DNA from: an uncultured Lachnospiraceae bacterium
GTDB taxonomy: Bacteria > Bacillota > Clostridia > Lachnospirales > Lachnospiraceae
DNA length: 64,000 nucleotides
Assembly: GCA_910586955.1 (NCBI GenBank)
Contig: CAJUMM010000002.1
Span: forward strand, 30,482 to 94,481
Reading direction: 5' to 3'
The translations under genes were made by a program, and so were the position numbers. Positions within the stretch are counted from its first letter, which is position 1. Every line of letters begins with the position of its first letter. Shown one piece after another: positions 41,711 through 50,700 of this stretch. A model generated the notes under the pieces. That model worked only from the letters and a program-made list of their open reading frames with translations, did not search any database and was not told where the DNA came from.

Positions 41711-42160
41711 ATGTTTCAGATAGAGAAGATGCAGGCGGCCATGGAGGAAGACGTAATGGCCATGGTGGAGGAATTTTATCACAGCGATGCGGTGAGTCAT
41801 CCCGTGGAAAGGCCCACCCTGGAGCAGACCTTTGCAGATGCGGTGAGCAGCGATCCCATATTGAGCGGCTATGTGCTGAAGGAAGACGGCCGGATTGTGG
41901 GCTTTGCCTATACTACGGTTTACTATGCCTGCGAGGTAGGTGGACGCTGCATGATGTTTGAGGAAATCTATCTGAAGAAAGAAACCCGGGAAAAGGGCTA
42001 CGGAACCCGTTTCCTGAAAGGGATTATGGAGGAAAACCCCCAGGTAAAGCGTTTCCGCCTGGAGGTGACCAGAAGCAATGAGGGAGCGGTGCGCCTCTAC
42101 GAAAAGCTGGGCTTCTCCTTCCTGGAGTACGATCAGATGGTGCTGGACCGGCAGGGATAA
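41711..42160 (+). CDS. GNAT-family N-acetyltransferase
   Basis: The 149-residue protein has a GNAT core: EIYLKKETREKGYGTRFLKGIM holds the acetyl-CoA loop (R-x-x-G-Y-G), and RLEVTRSNEGAVRLYEKLGFSFLEYDQM is the classical C-terminal end. The substrate is unknown; its place after the polyamine operon raises the possibility of polyamine acetylation, but that is only context. Confidence 0.85.
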   Translation: MFQIEKMQAAMEEDVMAMVEEFYHSDAVSHPVERPTLEQTFADAVSSDPILSGYVLKEDGRIVGFAYTTVYYACEVGGRCMMFEEIYLKKETREKGYGTRFLKGIMEENPQVKRFRLEVTRSNEGAVRLYEKLGFSFLEYDQMVLDRQG

Positions 42161-42198
42161 CTGCCGTTTGAAAGACAGTGAGATAAGGAGGGATTCGG

Positions 42199-43047
42199 AT
42201 GAATCAGGCTTATGAGAAACTGTTAAACTGCTACGAAAGCTGCAGAAAGAGGATCGATTTTGTACCGAAGATAGCTCTGGTGCTGGGATCGGGACTTGGG
42301 GATTATGCGGAGGGAATCCGTGTGGAGGCGGTTCTGGACTACCAGGACATTGAGGGCTTTCCCAGGTCTACGGTGGAAGGACACCAGGGCCGTTTTGTTT
42401 TCGGCTATGTAAAGGAGATCCCCCTGGTCTGTATGCAGGGCAGGGTGCACTACTATGAGGGGTATCCCATCAGCGACGTGGTGCTTCCCATCCGGCTGAT
42501 GAAGCTTATGGGAGCGGAGGCATTGTTTCTGACCAATGCGGCGGGAGGCGTGAATACGGCTTATGAGCCGGGAGATTTTATGCTGATCCGGGATCACATT
42601 TCTTCTTTCGTACCTTCCCCCTTAATCGGACCCAACAGCAATTCCCTGGGCCCCAGGTTCTGCGATATGAGCGACACTTATGATGCCAGGCTCCGGCAGG
42701 TGATTAAGGAGACAGCCGGGCGGCTGGAGATTCCTCTTAAGGAGGGCGTGTATCTGCAGTTTACGGGACCCCAGTATGAGACGCCGGCGGAAATCCGTAT
42801 GGCCAGGGGCTTAGGGGCAGATGCGGTGGGCATGAGCACCGCCTGTGAGGCTGTGGCGGCCAATCATATGGGCATGCACATCTGCGGGATCTCCTGTATC
42901 ACCAATATGGCGGCGGGGGTGACGGAAAATCCCCTGTCCCACGAGGAGGTCCAGGAGACGGCGGACCGGGTGGCTCCTCTCTTTAAACATCTGGTGACAG
43001 AGAGCATTGCCGCCGTTGCACAAGCCATTTCGGAGGAGGAAGGATGA
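42199..43047 (+). CDS. punA: Purine nucleoside phosphorylase (trimeric, PunA type)
   Basis: The 282-residue protein has the trimeric PNP signatures: LVLGSGLGDYAEGI, VEGHQGRFVFGYV, MQGRVHYYEGY, TNAAGGVNTAYEPGDFMLIRDHI and GADAVGMSTACEAVAANHMGM (in parts). It cleaves guanosine and inosine with phosphate. AAGGAGG precedes ATG 42199. It overlaps cdd by four bases. Confidence 0.93.
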   Translation: MNQAYEKLLNCYESCRKRIDFVPKIALVLGSGLGDYAEGIRVEAVLDYQDIEGFPRSTVEGHQGRFVFGYVKEIPLVCMQGRVHYYEGYPISDVVLPIRLMKLMGAEALFLTNAAGGVNTAYEPGDFMLIRDHISSFVPSPLIGPNSNSLGPRFCDMSDTYDARLRQVIKETAGRLEIPLKEGVYLQFTGPQYETPAEIRMARGLGADAVGMSTACEAVAANHMGMHICGISCITNMAAGVTENPLSHEEVQETADRVAPLFKHLVTESIAAVAQAISEEEG

Positions 43048-43457
43048 ACCGCCAGGAATTGATGAAACTGGCCCTTGAGGCCAGAGAGAGATCTTACAGC
43101 CCCTATTCCAATTACCGGGTAGGGGCGGCTCTCCTTGGGGAAAGCGGAACCGTGTACTTGGGATGCAATGTGGAAAATGCCGCCTACTCCCCGGGAATCT
43201 GTGCAGAGCGGACGGCTTTTGTAAAGGCGGTCAGTGAGGGAGAAAGGAATTTCCGTGCCATTGCCATTGTAGGCGGCCCGGCAAAGGGGGCTCCCGAGAC
43301 AGCCCCGCCCTGCGGCGTCTGCCGGCAGGTGATGATGGAGTTCTGTAACCCGGATACCTTTGAGATTGTGCTGGGAACCGGGCCGAAGGACTGCGGGAGT
43401 TATACCCTGGCAGAGCTTTTGCCCCAGGGCTTCGGTCCGGGAAATTTGAAGAAGTAA
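43044..43457 (+). CDS. cdd: Cytidine deaminase
   Basis: The 137-residue protein has the tetrameric CDA zinc site: Cys and catalytic Glu in GICAERTAFVKAV and the Cys pair in PPCGVCRQVMMEF. YSPYSNYRVGAALL is the usual N-terminal signature. Its ATGA overlap with punA implies coupled translation, fitting pyrimidine and purine nucleoside salvage. Confidence 0.94.
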   Translation: MNRQELMKLALEARERSYSPYSNYRVGAALLGESGTVYLGCNVENAAYSPGICAERTAFVKAVSEGERNFRAIAIVGGPAKGAPETAPPCGVCRQVMMEFCNPDTFEIVLGTGPKDCGSYTLAELLPQGFGPGNLKK

Positions 43458-43477
43458 GGGAGACGGCGGAAGAGACC

Positions 43478-45532
43478 ATGATAGATACGGCCAAATGGAA
43501 TACACGGAGAAAAGAAATTCTGCTGCTGGCATTTTTTCTGGGAATGGGGCTTCTCAAGCAGTTTCTCCTTTACAATCTTCCCTTGATGGCGGTTCCCAAG
43601 GGGATACACGACGACTGGATTATGGTGCATCTGGCAGACACCCTGGGGAGCGGACAGTGGCTGGGGGAGTACAATGATCTGACTTTAACCAAAGGCATGT
43701 TTTTCCCCCTGTATCTGGCGGTCTGCAATTTCCTGCACCTGTCCTATCTCAACGTTACAGCTCTCTTTTATACGGCAGGCTGTATGATTTTCGTGTATGG
43801 GGTAAGGCCCCTTTTGAAAAGGGACCGGGCCTGCGCCCTGCTTTATCTGGTGCTCTTATGGAACCCCATTTCCTATTCCGTGCAGGCATTCCAGCGGGTG
43901 TACCGGAACAGTATCTCCCATGCCCAGGTCCTTCTGATTTTCGGCGGTTTCCTGGCGGTGTACCTGCGGAGGAAAGAACCCTTGCGGAAATCCCTGTTCT
44001 GGATTCTGCCGGCTGTTTTCGGCACGGTAAGCTTTTTCTATACCAGGGAAGACGCCATCTGGGTGCTGCCTTTTCTGGGAGTTTTCCTCCTTGTGTATCT
44101 GGGAAGTATCTTGGGGCTTTGGAGGAAGGACAGGCAGAGGCAGTATATCTGGAAAGGCCTGCTGGTATTTCTTCCCTTCTTCTTTCTGTGGTTTGGAGGA
44201 GAGCTGATTGCCTCCCAAAATGAGAAATATTACGGGGTTCACACGGTAAATGAGCTCCAGGACAGCGGATTTTCGGAAATGTACCGGAGCATGATGGCGG
44301 TAAAACCGGAAGAAGAGATTCCCGGCGTTACCATCACCAACGAAAAGATTGCCCGTATGTGCGCCGTCTGCCCCACCTTAAAGGAGCTGGAGCCTTACTT
44401 CCAAAGCAGTAAAGAATACTGGGCGGGGGAGGAGGGAGATCCGGAAGGATGGGAGGTCCGGGACGGCTGGGTCTTCTGGATTATCCGCACGGCCCTTGCC
44501 CAGGCCGGATATTACAGGGACGGAGCCACGGCGGATGCCGTCTGCCTTCAGATCCGGGACGAGCTGGAAGCCGCCATGGATGCGGGGCTTCTGGAGCGGC
44601 AGGCCACCATGCCTTCCACCTATATGTCTCCCTGGAGGAAAGGGTATCTGGGGGATCTCTTCGGCGCTCTGGGGAAAGCCCTGGCTTACACCGTTACCTA
44701 TGAGGAGATGGAGACCCTGGTATACCTCTACAGCGAGCCGGACGAAAACGGCGGGAACCTGCTCTTTGAGCGGATCACCGGGGACAAGACGGTCTGGTAT
44801 GAGTCCAATATGTTTGAGATGGCCGGATGGTATGCCTGTTATGAGGGAATGGAGGGCGTAACCCTGGAGGCCCGGACGGAGGAGGGGACGGTTCTTGGGA
44901 CGGCGGAGTTTACGGAAAGCCCGGACATTGAAGCCTATCTCCGGGAACAGGGAAGGGAGGTTTCCGGGGCGGACAAGTGCCGGTTCCATCTGAAAGTTTA
45001 TGGGGAGAAGCCGGATCAAAGGCTTTATCTGGATGTATACCAGAACGGGATACTGCTGGATACCTTTGCGCCGGAAGAGGACAGGACGAATTTTGAGACG
45101 GAAACAGGAAGACTGAATCTGGACTGGTTCTGGGATGTGCCGGAGCGTCATGGTTTTCTTTCGGATATTGCCTACAAGGGCGTGATCTTAAACGGGATCC
45201 GCCAGGTGTACCACTGGACAGGAGCTGTCCTTGCAGTGTTGGGTTTTTTTGCCTGGGTCTTCTTAAGCTTTCTTCTGTTCAAAAGAAAGCCCGCAGGGAA
45301 GAACCAGGAATTGCCGGAGAAGTGGCTGGTTACAAGTGCCCTTCTGGGAAGCTACCTGGTGCTGCTGGGAGGCATTTCCTACACGGAGATTTCCGGCTGG
45401 AACGCTATTTTGTACTGGTATCTCTCAGGAGCATATCCGGTAATGGCTGCCTTTGAAGTGCTGGCAATTTTATTTGCCCTGGATGAATATAAAATTAAGA
45501 AAAAGGAGAATCCAAATGAAACTGATTATTGA
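43478..45532 (+). CDS. Large multi-pass membrane protein, possible GT-C-type glycosyltransferase
   Basis: I do not recognise this 684-residue protein. About six to seven membrane helices fill residues 15-260. The first extracellular loop has an acidic pair (GIHDDWIM, about residue 43), as in GT-C glycosyltransferases of the ArnT/PMT type. A soluble acidic region spans about 260-570, with no Cys pattern or repeat. Three or four helices end the protein (about 580-675). It sits between cdd and the aldolase gene and overlaps the latter by 17 bases, so it is co-expressed with salvage genes despite no evident link. A lipid-linked sugar transferase is a guess. Confidence 0.5.
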   Translation: MIDTAKWNTRRKEILLLAFFLGMGLLKQFLLYNLPLMAVPKGIHDDWIMVHLADTLGSGQWLGEYNDLTLTKGMFFPLYLAVCNFLHLSYLNVTALFYTAGCMIFVYGVRPLLKRDRACALLYLVLLWNPISYSVQAFQRVYRNSISHAQVLLIFGGFLAVYLRRKEPLRKSLFWILPAVFGTVSFFYTREDAIWVLPFLGVFLLVYLGSILGLWRKDRQRQYIWKGLLVFLPFFFLWFGGELIASQNEKYYGVHTVNELQDSGFSEMYRSMMAVKPEEEIPGVTITNEKIARMCAVCPTLKELEPYFQSSKEYWAGEEGDPEGWEVRDGWVFWIIRTALAQAGYYRDGATADAVCLQIRDELEAAMDAGLLERQATMPSTYMSPWRKGYLGDLFGALGKALAYTVTYEEMETLVYLYSEPDENGGNLLFERITGDKTVWYESNMFEMAGWYACYEGMEGVTLEARTEEGTVLGTAEFTESPDIEAYLREQGREVSGADKCRFHLKVYGEKPDQRLYLDVYQNGILLDTFAPEEDRTNFETETGRLNLDWFWDVPERHGFLSDIAYKGVILNGIRQVYHWTGAVLAVLGFFAWVFLSFLLFKRKPAGKNQELPEKWLVTSALLGSYLVLLGGISYTEISGWNAILYWYLSGAYPVMAAFEVLAILFALDEYKIKKKENPNETDY

Positions 45533-46190
45533 CAATGCAAACATCGACGATATCCGCTCCATGTATGAATTTTTCCCCATGGACGGCGTAACCTGCAATC
45601 CCACCATTCTGGCAAAAGAAAAGCGCAATCCCTACGATGTGCTGAAAGAGATCCGGGATTTTATCGAGGACGGGGAGCTCCACGTCCAGGTGGTCAGCGA
45701 GGACTCGGATACTATGGTGGAAGAGGCTTACCGGATTTTGAAGGAGCTGGGGAATAACACCTATATCAAGATTCCTACCAACAAGGAAGGGCTGCGTGCC
45801 ATCCGTATTCTGGCGGCTGCGGGAATCCATGTGACGGCTACGGCGATTTATACCCAGATGCAGGCATTTCTTGCAGCCAAGGCAGGGGCTTCCTATGTGG
45901 CTCCCTATATCAACCGCATTGACAACCTGGGCTCCGACGGCGTGCGCACGGCCCGTGAGATTCACGATATGTTCCGCAATTACGGATTTAAGACAGAGGT
46001 ACTGGCGGCCAGCTTCAAAAACTCCAGACAGGTAATCACCCTCTGCGAGTATGGAATCGGAGCCACCACCATCTCCCCGGATGTGCTGGATCTGCTGATT
46101 AAGAATGATTCCGTGGTGGCGGCCCTTCATACTTTCCGCGATGATTTTGAAGGGCTCTGCGGCAAGGGAAAGACTATGCTGAACTGCTAG
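45516..46190 (+). CDS. Fructose-6-phosphate aldolase/transaldolase-like protein
   Basis: The 224-residue TIM-barrel protein fits the FSA/TalC subfamily: GVTCNPTILAKE, Schiff-base Lys in TYIKIPTNKEG, VTATAIYTQMQAFLAAKAGASYVAPYINRIDNLG (in parts) and VLAASFKNSRQ. FSA cleaves fructose-6-phosphate to dihydroxyacetone and glyceraldehyde-3-phosphate; many relatives have other or unknown aldol reactions. ATG at 45516 follows AAAAGGAG inside the preceding gene. Confidence 0.85.
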   Translation: MKLIIDNANIDDIRSMYEFFPMDGVTCNPTILAKEKRNPYDVLKEIRDFIEDGELHVQVVSEDSDTMVEEAYRILKELGNNTYIKIPTNKEGLRAIRILAAAGIHVTATAIYTQMQAFLAAKAGASYVAPYINRIDNLGSDGVRTAREIHDMFRNYGFKTEVLAASFKNSRQVITLCEYGIGATTISPDVLDLLIKNDSVVAALHTFRDDFEGLCGKGKTMLNC

Positions 46191-46198
46191 GAGAAGCT

Positions 46199-47206
46199 AT
46201 GATTGATTTACATCTGCATTTTGACGGCTCCCTGCTGCCCCGGACCATCCTGGAGCTGGCGAAAGAACAGGGAATCCAGCTGCCCTCAAAGGAGCCGGAC
46301 GAGCTGAAATTATTTCTTTGTGCTCCCCAGGACTGCGGCAGCTTAAACGAGTATCTGGAAAAATTTGATCTGCCTCTTCTGGTCCTCCAGACGGAAGAAG
46401 CCATCCGGCGGGGCATGTATACCCTGGCCAGTTCCTTAAAGGAGCAGGGGATGCTGTATGGGGAAATCCGTTTTGCGCCCCAGCTCCATGTGAGGAAAGG
46501 GCTGACCCAGAATAGGGTGGTGAAGGCCGCGGTTCTGGGTATGCAGGAGGCCCTGGCGGGCTCCTTCTTTCAGGCCAATCTCATCCTCTGCTGTATGCGG
46601 GGGGCGGACAACCGGGGGGCAAACCTGGAGACGGTCCGGACTGCGGCTTCTTTCCTGGGACGGGGAGCAGCGGCCATAGACCTGGCCGGGGCGGAGGCCC
46701 TTTATCCCACAGGGGACTTCGGGGAAATCTTTGCCTATGCCCGGGCGCTTGGCGTTCCCTTTACCATCCATGCGGGGGAGGCGGACGGGCCGGAGAGCAT
46801 CCGTGCCGCCCTTGATTTCGGTGCTGCCCGTATCGGGCACGGGGTGAGGGCCCGGGAGGACAGGGAGCTTCTGGAGCTTCTAAAAGAACGCTCCATTCCT
46901 CTGGAGATGTGTCCCACCAGCAATGTGCAGACCAAGGCCGTGAGGAGCTTTGGGGAGCATCCGGTTCTTGATTATCTTCGGGCCGGCCTTTTCGTGACCG
47001 TAAATACGGACAATATGACGGTGTCCGATACTACCATAGAGGGAGAGTATCAAAGGCTTTCCCGGGAGCTTGGCATGACAGAGGAGGAGCACCGGCAGCT
47101 TCTCTACAATGCTGCGGACGCCGCGTTTCTGACGGCAGAGGGGAGAGGGCGGCTGAAAGATGTGATTGAGAAGGTACTTGGAGGAGCGTGTTATGGCGGG
47201 AGTTAG
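46199..47206 (+). CDS. add: Adenosine deaminase
   Basis: The 335-residue protein has the zinc and catalytic motifs of the adenosine/AMP deaminase family: HLHFDGSL (HxH), TIHAGEADGPESI (His and Glu), IGHGVRA (His) and VNTDNMTVSDTT (Asp). It deaminates adenosine, or possibly an adenine derivative, feeding PunA. GAGAAG precedes ATG 46199. It overlaps the restriction-modification gene by 14 bases at its 3' end. Confidence 0.9.
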   Translation: MIDLHLHFDGSLLPRTILELAKEQGIQLPSKEPDELKLFLCAPQDCGSLNEYLEKFDLPLLVLQTEEAIRRGMYTLASSLKEQGMLYGEIRFAPQLHVRKGLTQNRVVKAAVLGMQEALAGSFFQANLILCCMRGADNRGANLETVRTAASFLGRGAAAIDLAGAEALYPTGDFGEIFAYARALGVPFTIHAGEADGPESIRAALDFGAARIGHGVRAREDRELLELLKERSIPLEMCPTSNVQTKAVRSFGEHPVLDYLRAGLFVTVNTDNMTVSDTTIEGEYQRLSRELGMTEEEHRQLLYNAADAAFLTAEGRGRLKDVIEKVLGGACYGGS

Positions 47207-49925
47207 GGCAAGAAGCATTGAGGAACAGATAGAAGATTTTGCGAAAAGACAGCTGAAGGAAATAAAATATTTTACGAAAACAGAGGCAATTAATCCGGAA
47301 ATTGAAGAAGCGTTTCGCGCGGCGCCCTCCAAGAGCGGCGGCAGCGGAATGAATTATCCTGACATTAAACTGTTTTTGGAAACAGAGGAAAAGAGGAAGA
47401 TACCGATTGTGATTGAGGTCAAGGGTTCCAAAGGAGCCCTTGTAAAAACCAATGCGAAAGGGGAGGTAGAGAACAGGACAAAAGAGGGAACCTCTCATTT
47501 TTCAAATATTAAGAAATATGCTGTAAACGGAGCGGTCCATTATGCGGATGCGATTATAAACCATACTTCCAGCTATAAAGAAGTGATTGCCATCGGCTTT
47601 AACGGCTACTATGAAGGTGCGGAACTTGTTACAGAGCTGGCTGTTTATTGTGTGGCGACCAAATATTTTGGTATCCCCAAAAAAGTAGGGTCATATACGG
47701 ATTTTTCTTTTTTGGATTTGGGAAACCGGAAGAAATTTATGGAGCGCATCGATGGATTGGGCTTGACGGAAGCAGAGATTGAGGCGAAAACAAAAGAGTA
47801 CGAAAATGAAATGGAAAGCAAGCTGAAACGGCTGAACCAGACCATGCAGGACAAATTAAATATTTCCGTGGGTTCCCGTGTGGAGCTGGTGGTGGGCATG
47901 ATCATGGCCGGTCTTGGGGTTCCGGGAAAAGTTGCGCCTCTTGAGATAGGGGATTTAAAGGGGGAGAGTGGAAGCAAAAGCAATGACGGATATGTGATTA
48001 TCAATAAAGTGGATTCCTTTCTTGCTGAGCGCAGCCTGCCCCAGGAAAAGAAAAATATGATTGTCACGGATCTTTCCAGAGTATTTGTCTATTCCGAGTT
48101 ATGGAAACCGATAAATGGGGAGAGCAAGTTAAAAAGTATTTATACGATCGTCAAGAATGATATTATGCCTTTTTTTACATCGGATAAGCATCTGGATTTT
48201 TCGGGGAAGCTGTTTAATGTTTTGAACGAGTGGGTTGACATTCCTGACAGTGACAAGAATGATGTGGTTTTAACGCCCCGTTATGTTACGGAGCTGATGG
48301 CGAAGCTGGCCCAGGTACATATGGACAGTTACGTTTGGGATTATGCGGCGGGCTCGGCGGGATTTCTTGTTTCCGCTATGAAATTGATGATAAAAGATGC
48401 GGAAGAACGAATCAAAAGTCCGGCAGAGTTAGAAAAAAAGATCCGCAAAATTAAAGATGAGCAAATCCTGGGGATCGAAAAGAGAGTAGACATTTATATG
48501 CTTGCGGTTCTCAATATGATTTTGATGGGGGACGGTTCCTCGAATATTGTGAACGAGGACAGCCTGACGGAATTTTCCGGGAAATATGAGCAGGGGGATT
48601 TAAAAGGGCAGGATTTCCCGGCGAATGTTTTTTTGCTAAATCCCCCTTATTCTGCCCCTGGAAAGGGATTTATCTTTGCCGAGAAAGCCTTAAACCGTAT
48701 GAAATCGGGAAAAGCGGTGATATTGATTCAGGAAAATGCAGGGAGCAAAGGAGGACTTCCCTACACAAAAAAGATATTGGAGCGTCATACGCTGCTGGCA
48801 AGTATCCGCATGGCAGATATTTTTAAGGGAAAAGCAGGGGTGCAGACCGGAATTTATCTTTTTGATGTGGGTACGCCCCATGACAGAAAGCGTCTGGTGA
48901 AATTTATTGATTTCTCCAATGACGGCTATACCCGGCAGAACAGAAAAAAAGCCACCCAGAAGACCAATTTAAAGAATACGGATCATGCGCCGGAACGGTA
49001 CGAGGAAATTGTGAATCTTGCTCTGTATGGAAATCATTATCTTAATTATTTCAGGGAGAGCGACTATATTGAGGATACCATTACGCTGGAGGGAGACGAC
49101 TGGACCTTTGCGCAGCATCAAAAGATACATACGGTTCCCGGTGAGGAGGATTTCCGGAAAGCCGTAAAGGAATATCTGGGATGGAAGGCGTCAGTCAAGC
49201 TGGGGAAGGATGCCTCAGTTATCATCCGCAATCTGCCGGATTCTATGGAATGCAGAAACGAATTGGAAGAATACGGACTTTCGGAGGAGGAAGAGCAGAC
49301 CCTAAGGAATTGGAGAGCGCACAAAGGAAATTACAAGATTTTTGAGGCCAGGGAGCTTTTTGAAGTGAAGAGCAATCCCCAGCTCAATAAGGATAGCTTT
49401 CAGTTTACCGATAAAATAGAGGGAAACTATCCTTATTTTACAAGGACCGTGATGAACAACGGAATTGCAGGATATGTGAAATATCTGGATGAAGAGCATA
49501 AGATTCCGGGAAACGGCATTGCCGTGGGTATGCTTGGCATGGAGTTCTTTTATATGCGGGATGATTTCTATGCAGGCCAGTTTACGAAAACCATTTATCC
49601 TGTTTTTAAAGGAAAGGAATTGTTCGACGAAGCGACTGCAGAATATTTTCTGGCATGGTTTAACAAAAGCAGCGCGGTGTACAAAAGGGTCTTGGTAAGG
49701 GATTTTGAAAAAACCTTCGGCAGTACCGAAGTGGAACTGCCGGTTACTGAAGACGGGGATATCGATATGGAGTTTATCCGGAATTTTGTGACAGCCCAGG
49801 AAAAGATGCTGATTCAGGACATGAAGGCTTTCTGGTTTTCCCAAATTGAGAAAATAAAGGAAATGAGCCATCTGTCTATTGAGCTTCAAAACAGTCCCCA
49901 AGCTCCTCCAAATCCAGACACCTAA
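47193..49925 (+). CDS. Single-chain restriction-modification enzyme (nuclease, N6-methyltransferase, specificity domain)
   Basis: The 910-residue protein appears to join three activities. Residues about 45-75 hold a PD-(D/E)XK-like motif (YPDIKLF, then IPIVIEVKGSKGA). Residues about 230-620 are an N6-adenine methyltransferase with SAM motif DYAAGSAGFLVSAMK (about 382) and catalytic NPPY (about 482). Residues about 715-890 look like an HsdS-type target recognition domain (FEVKSNPQLN, NNGIAGYVKYL, TVELPVTEDGDI-like). This is the design of Type IIG/IIB enzymes. The target is unknown. ATG 47193 follows GGAGGAG. The 3' end overlaps a convergent gene by 50 bases; base composition is lower in G+C than add. 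Confidence 0.8.
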   Translation: MAGVRARSIEEQIEDFAKRQLKEIKYFTKTEAINPEIEEAFRAAPSKSGGSGMNYPDIKLFLETEEKRKIPIVIEVKGSKGALVKTNAKGEVENRTKEGTSHFSNIKKYAVNGAVHYADAIINHTSSYKEVIAIGFNGYYEGAELVTELAVYCVATKYFGIPKKVGSYTDFSFLDLGNRKKFMERIDGLGLTEAEIEAKTKEYENEMESKLKRLNQTMQDKLNISVGSRVELVVGMIMAGLGVPGKVAPLEIGDLKGESGSKSNDGYVIINKVDSFLAERSLPQEKKNMIVTDLSRVFVYSELWKPINGESKLKSIYTIVKNDIMPFFTSDKHLDFSGKLFNVLNEWVDIPDSDKNDVVLTPRYVTELMAKLAQVHMDSYVWDYAAGSAGFLVSAMKLMIKDAEERIKSPAELEKKIRKIKDEQILGIEKRVDIYMLAVLNMILMGDGSSNIVNEDSLTEFSGKYEQGDLKGQDFPANVFLLNPPYSAPGKGFIFAEKALNRMKSGKAVILIQENAGSKGGLPYTKKILERHTLLASIRMADIFKGKAGVQTGIYLFDVGTPHDRKRLVKFIDFSNDGYTRQNRKKATQKTNLKNTDHAPERYEEIVNLALYGNHYLNYFRESDYIEDTITLEGDDWTFAQHQKIHTVPGEEDFRKAVKEYLGWKASVKLGKDASVIIRNLPDSMECRNELEEYGLSEEEEQTLRNWRAHKGNYKIFEARELFEVKSNPQLNKDSFQFTDKIEGNYPYFTRTVMNNGIAGYVKYLDEEHKIPGNGIAVGMLGMEFFYMRDDFYAGQFTKTIYPVFKGKELFDEATAEYFLAWFNKSSAVYKRVLVRDFEKTFGSTEVELPVTEDGDIDMEFIRNFVTAQEKMLIQDMKAFWFSQIEKIKEMSHLSIELQNSPQAPPNPDT

Positions 49926-50502
49926 GCCCCAGGGCAAAAGCCTTAGAAACCTCCCTTTGGGGAACCTCTCCAATAGGCAGCACCGGAGGCGGCTGCCGGT
50001 CATAGGGGGCGATCCACTTGTCAAACCACAGGGTCTCGTGTTTCTGGCCGCACATGCAGGTCTCACTGAAAAAATGACTGGAAATTCCAAATCCAAAATG
50101 AATCAAGAGCTGCTCAGCCTTCGGGTTGGGCGCTTTTATTTGCGCAAAAACCCGCTGGACATGCTGGGACCTAAGAAGGGCAAAAAGGGCGGTGGTCAGG
50201 GAGACTGCAACTTTGCACTCCGTGTAGGGGCGGGCGGTTGACACAAAGAAGCTCACGTCCCGGTCGATAGTGGCGCCTTTTACATCGGGACAGGCGTAGG
50301 CATAGCCCAGGAGGGTTTCCCCATAGAAGCAGAGAAGAAAGGGATATTCCCTGGAAATCTCCCGGATTTTAAGCTTGCTCTGAGACAGGGAGGGAAGGGG
50401 AGTCCGGTCGTGGATGAGGGACGCCCTGGTGCGGTTGGATTTGAGAACGGAGAGGACGGCCGGGGCGTCCTCCGGGGCTGCGAAGCGGAATAGGGGAACC
50501 AT
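49876..50502 (-). CDS. GNAT-family acetyltransferase
   Basis: The 208-residue protein opens with MVPLFRFAAPEDAPAVLSVL, a GNAT start, then YPFLLCFYGETLLGYAYACPDV and, in the place of the coenzyme-A region, FFVSTARPYTECKVAVSLTTALFALL. NPKAEQLLIHFGFG is the usual end motif. ATG at 50502 has AGGAGG 6 bases upstream; the longer open frame to 50616 is not needed. An extra 30-residue tail (QREVSKAFALGLRCLDLEELGDC) lies beyond the GNAT core and overlaps the convergent restriction-modification gene. The substrate is unknown. Confidence 0.75.
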   Translation of the reverse strand: MVPLFRFAAPEDAPAVLSVLKSNRTRASLIHDRTPLPSLSQSKLKIREISREYPFLLCFYGETLLGYAYACPDVKGATIDRDVSFFVSTARPYTECKVAVSLTTALFALLRSQHVQRVFAQIKAPNPKAEQLLIHFGFGISSHFFSETCMCGQKHETLWFDKWIAPYDRQPPPVLPIGEVPQREVSKAFALGLRCLDLEELGDCFEAQ

Positions 50503-50591
50503 GGAAACCTCCTGAAAATTTCGGTAATTACGGTATCTGTCCGTTATTTTAGTGTTTTCGCCAAGGGAAGTCAATGAAATGTGCGAAAAAG

Positions 50592-50605
50592 CCAACAAAG
50601 TGCAA
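50592..50605 (+). promoter_or_regulatory. Putative AraC-type box before the GH106-like gene
   Basis: CCAACAAAGTGCAA fits CCAA-N4-GTGCAA, which also occurs at 55267 before the rhamnoside transporter. It lies 96 bases before the GH106-like ATG. Confidence 0.45.
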
Positions 50606-50700
50606 GTATTGGTCAATAATTGTGGGTGACTTTTCTATCGGCGGATGGTATTTTGGACAGGAAAAGAGTAGTAACCCAGCAAAGGAATGGAGGTTTGTAT

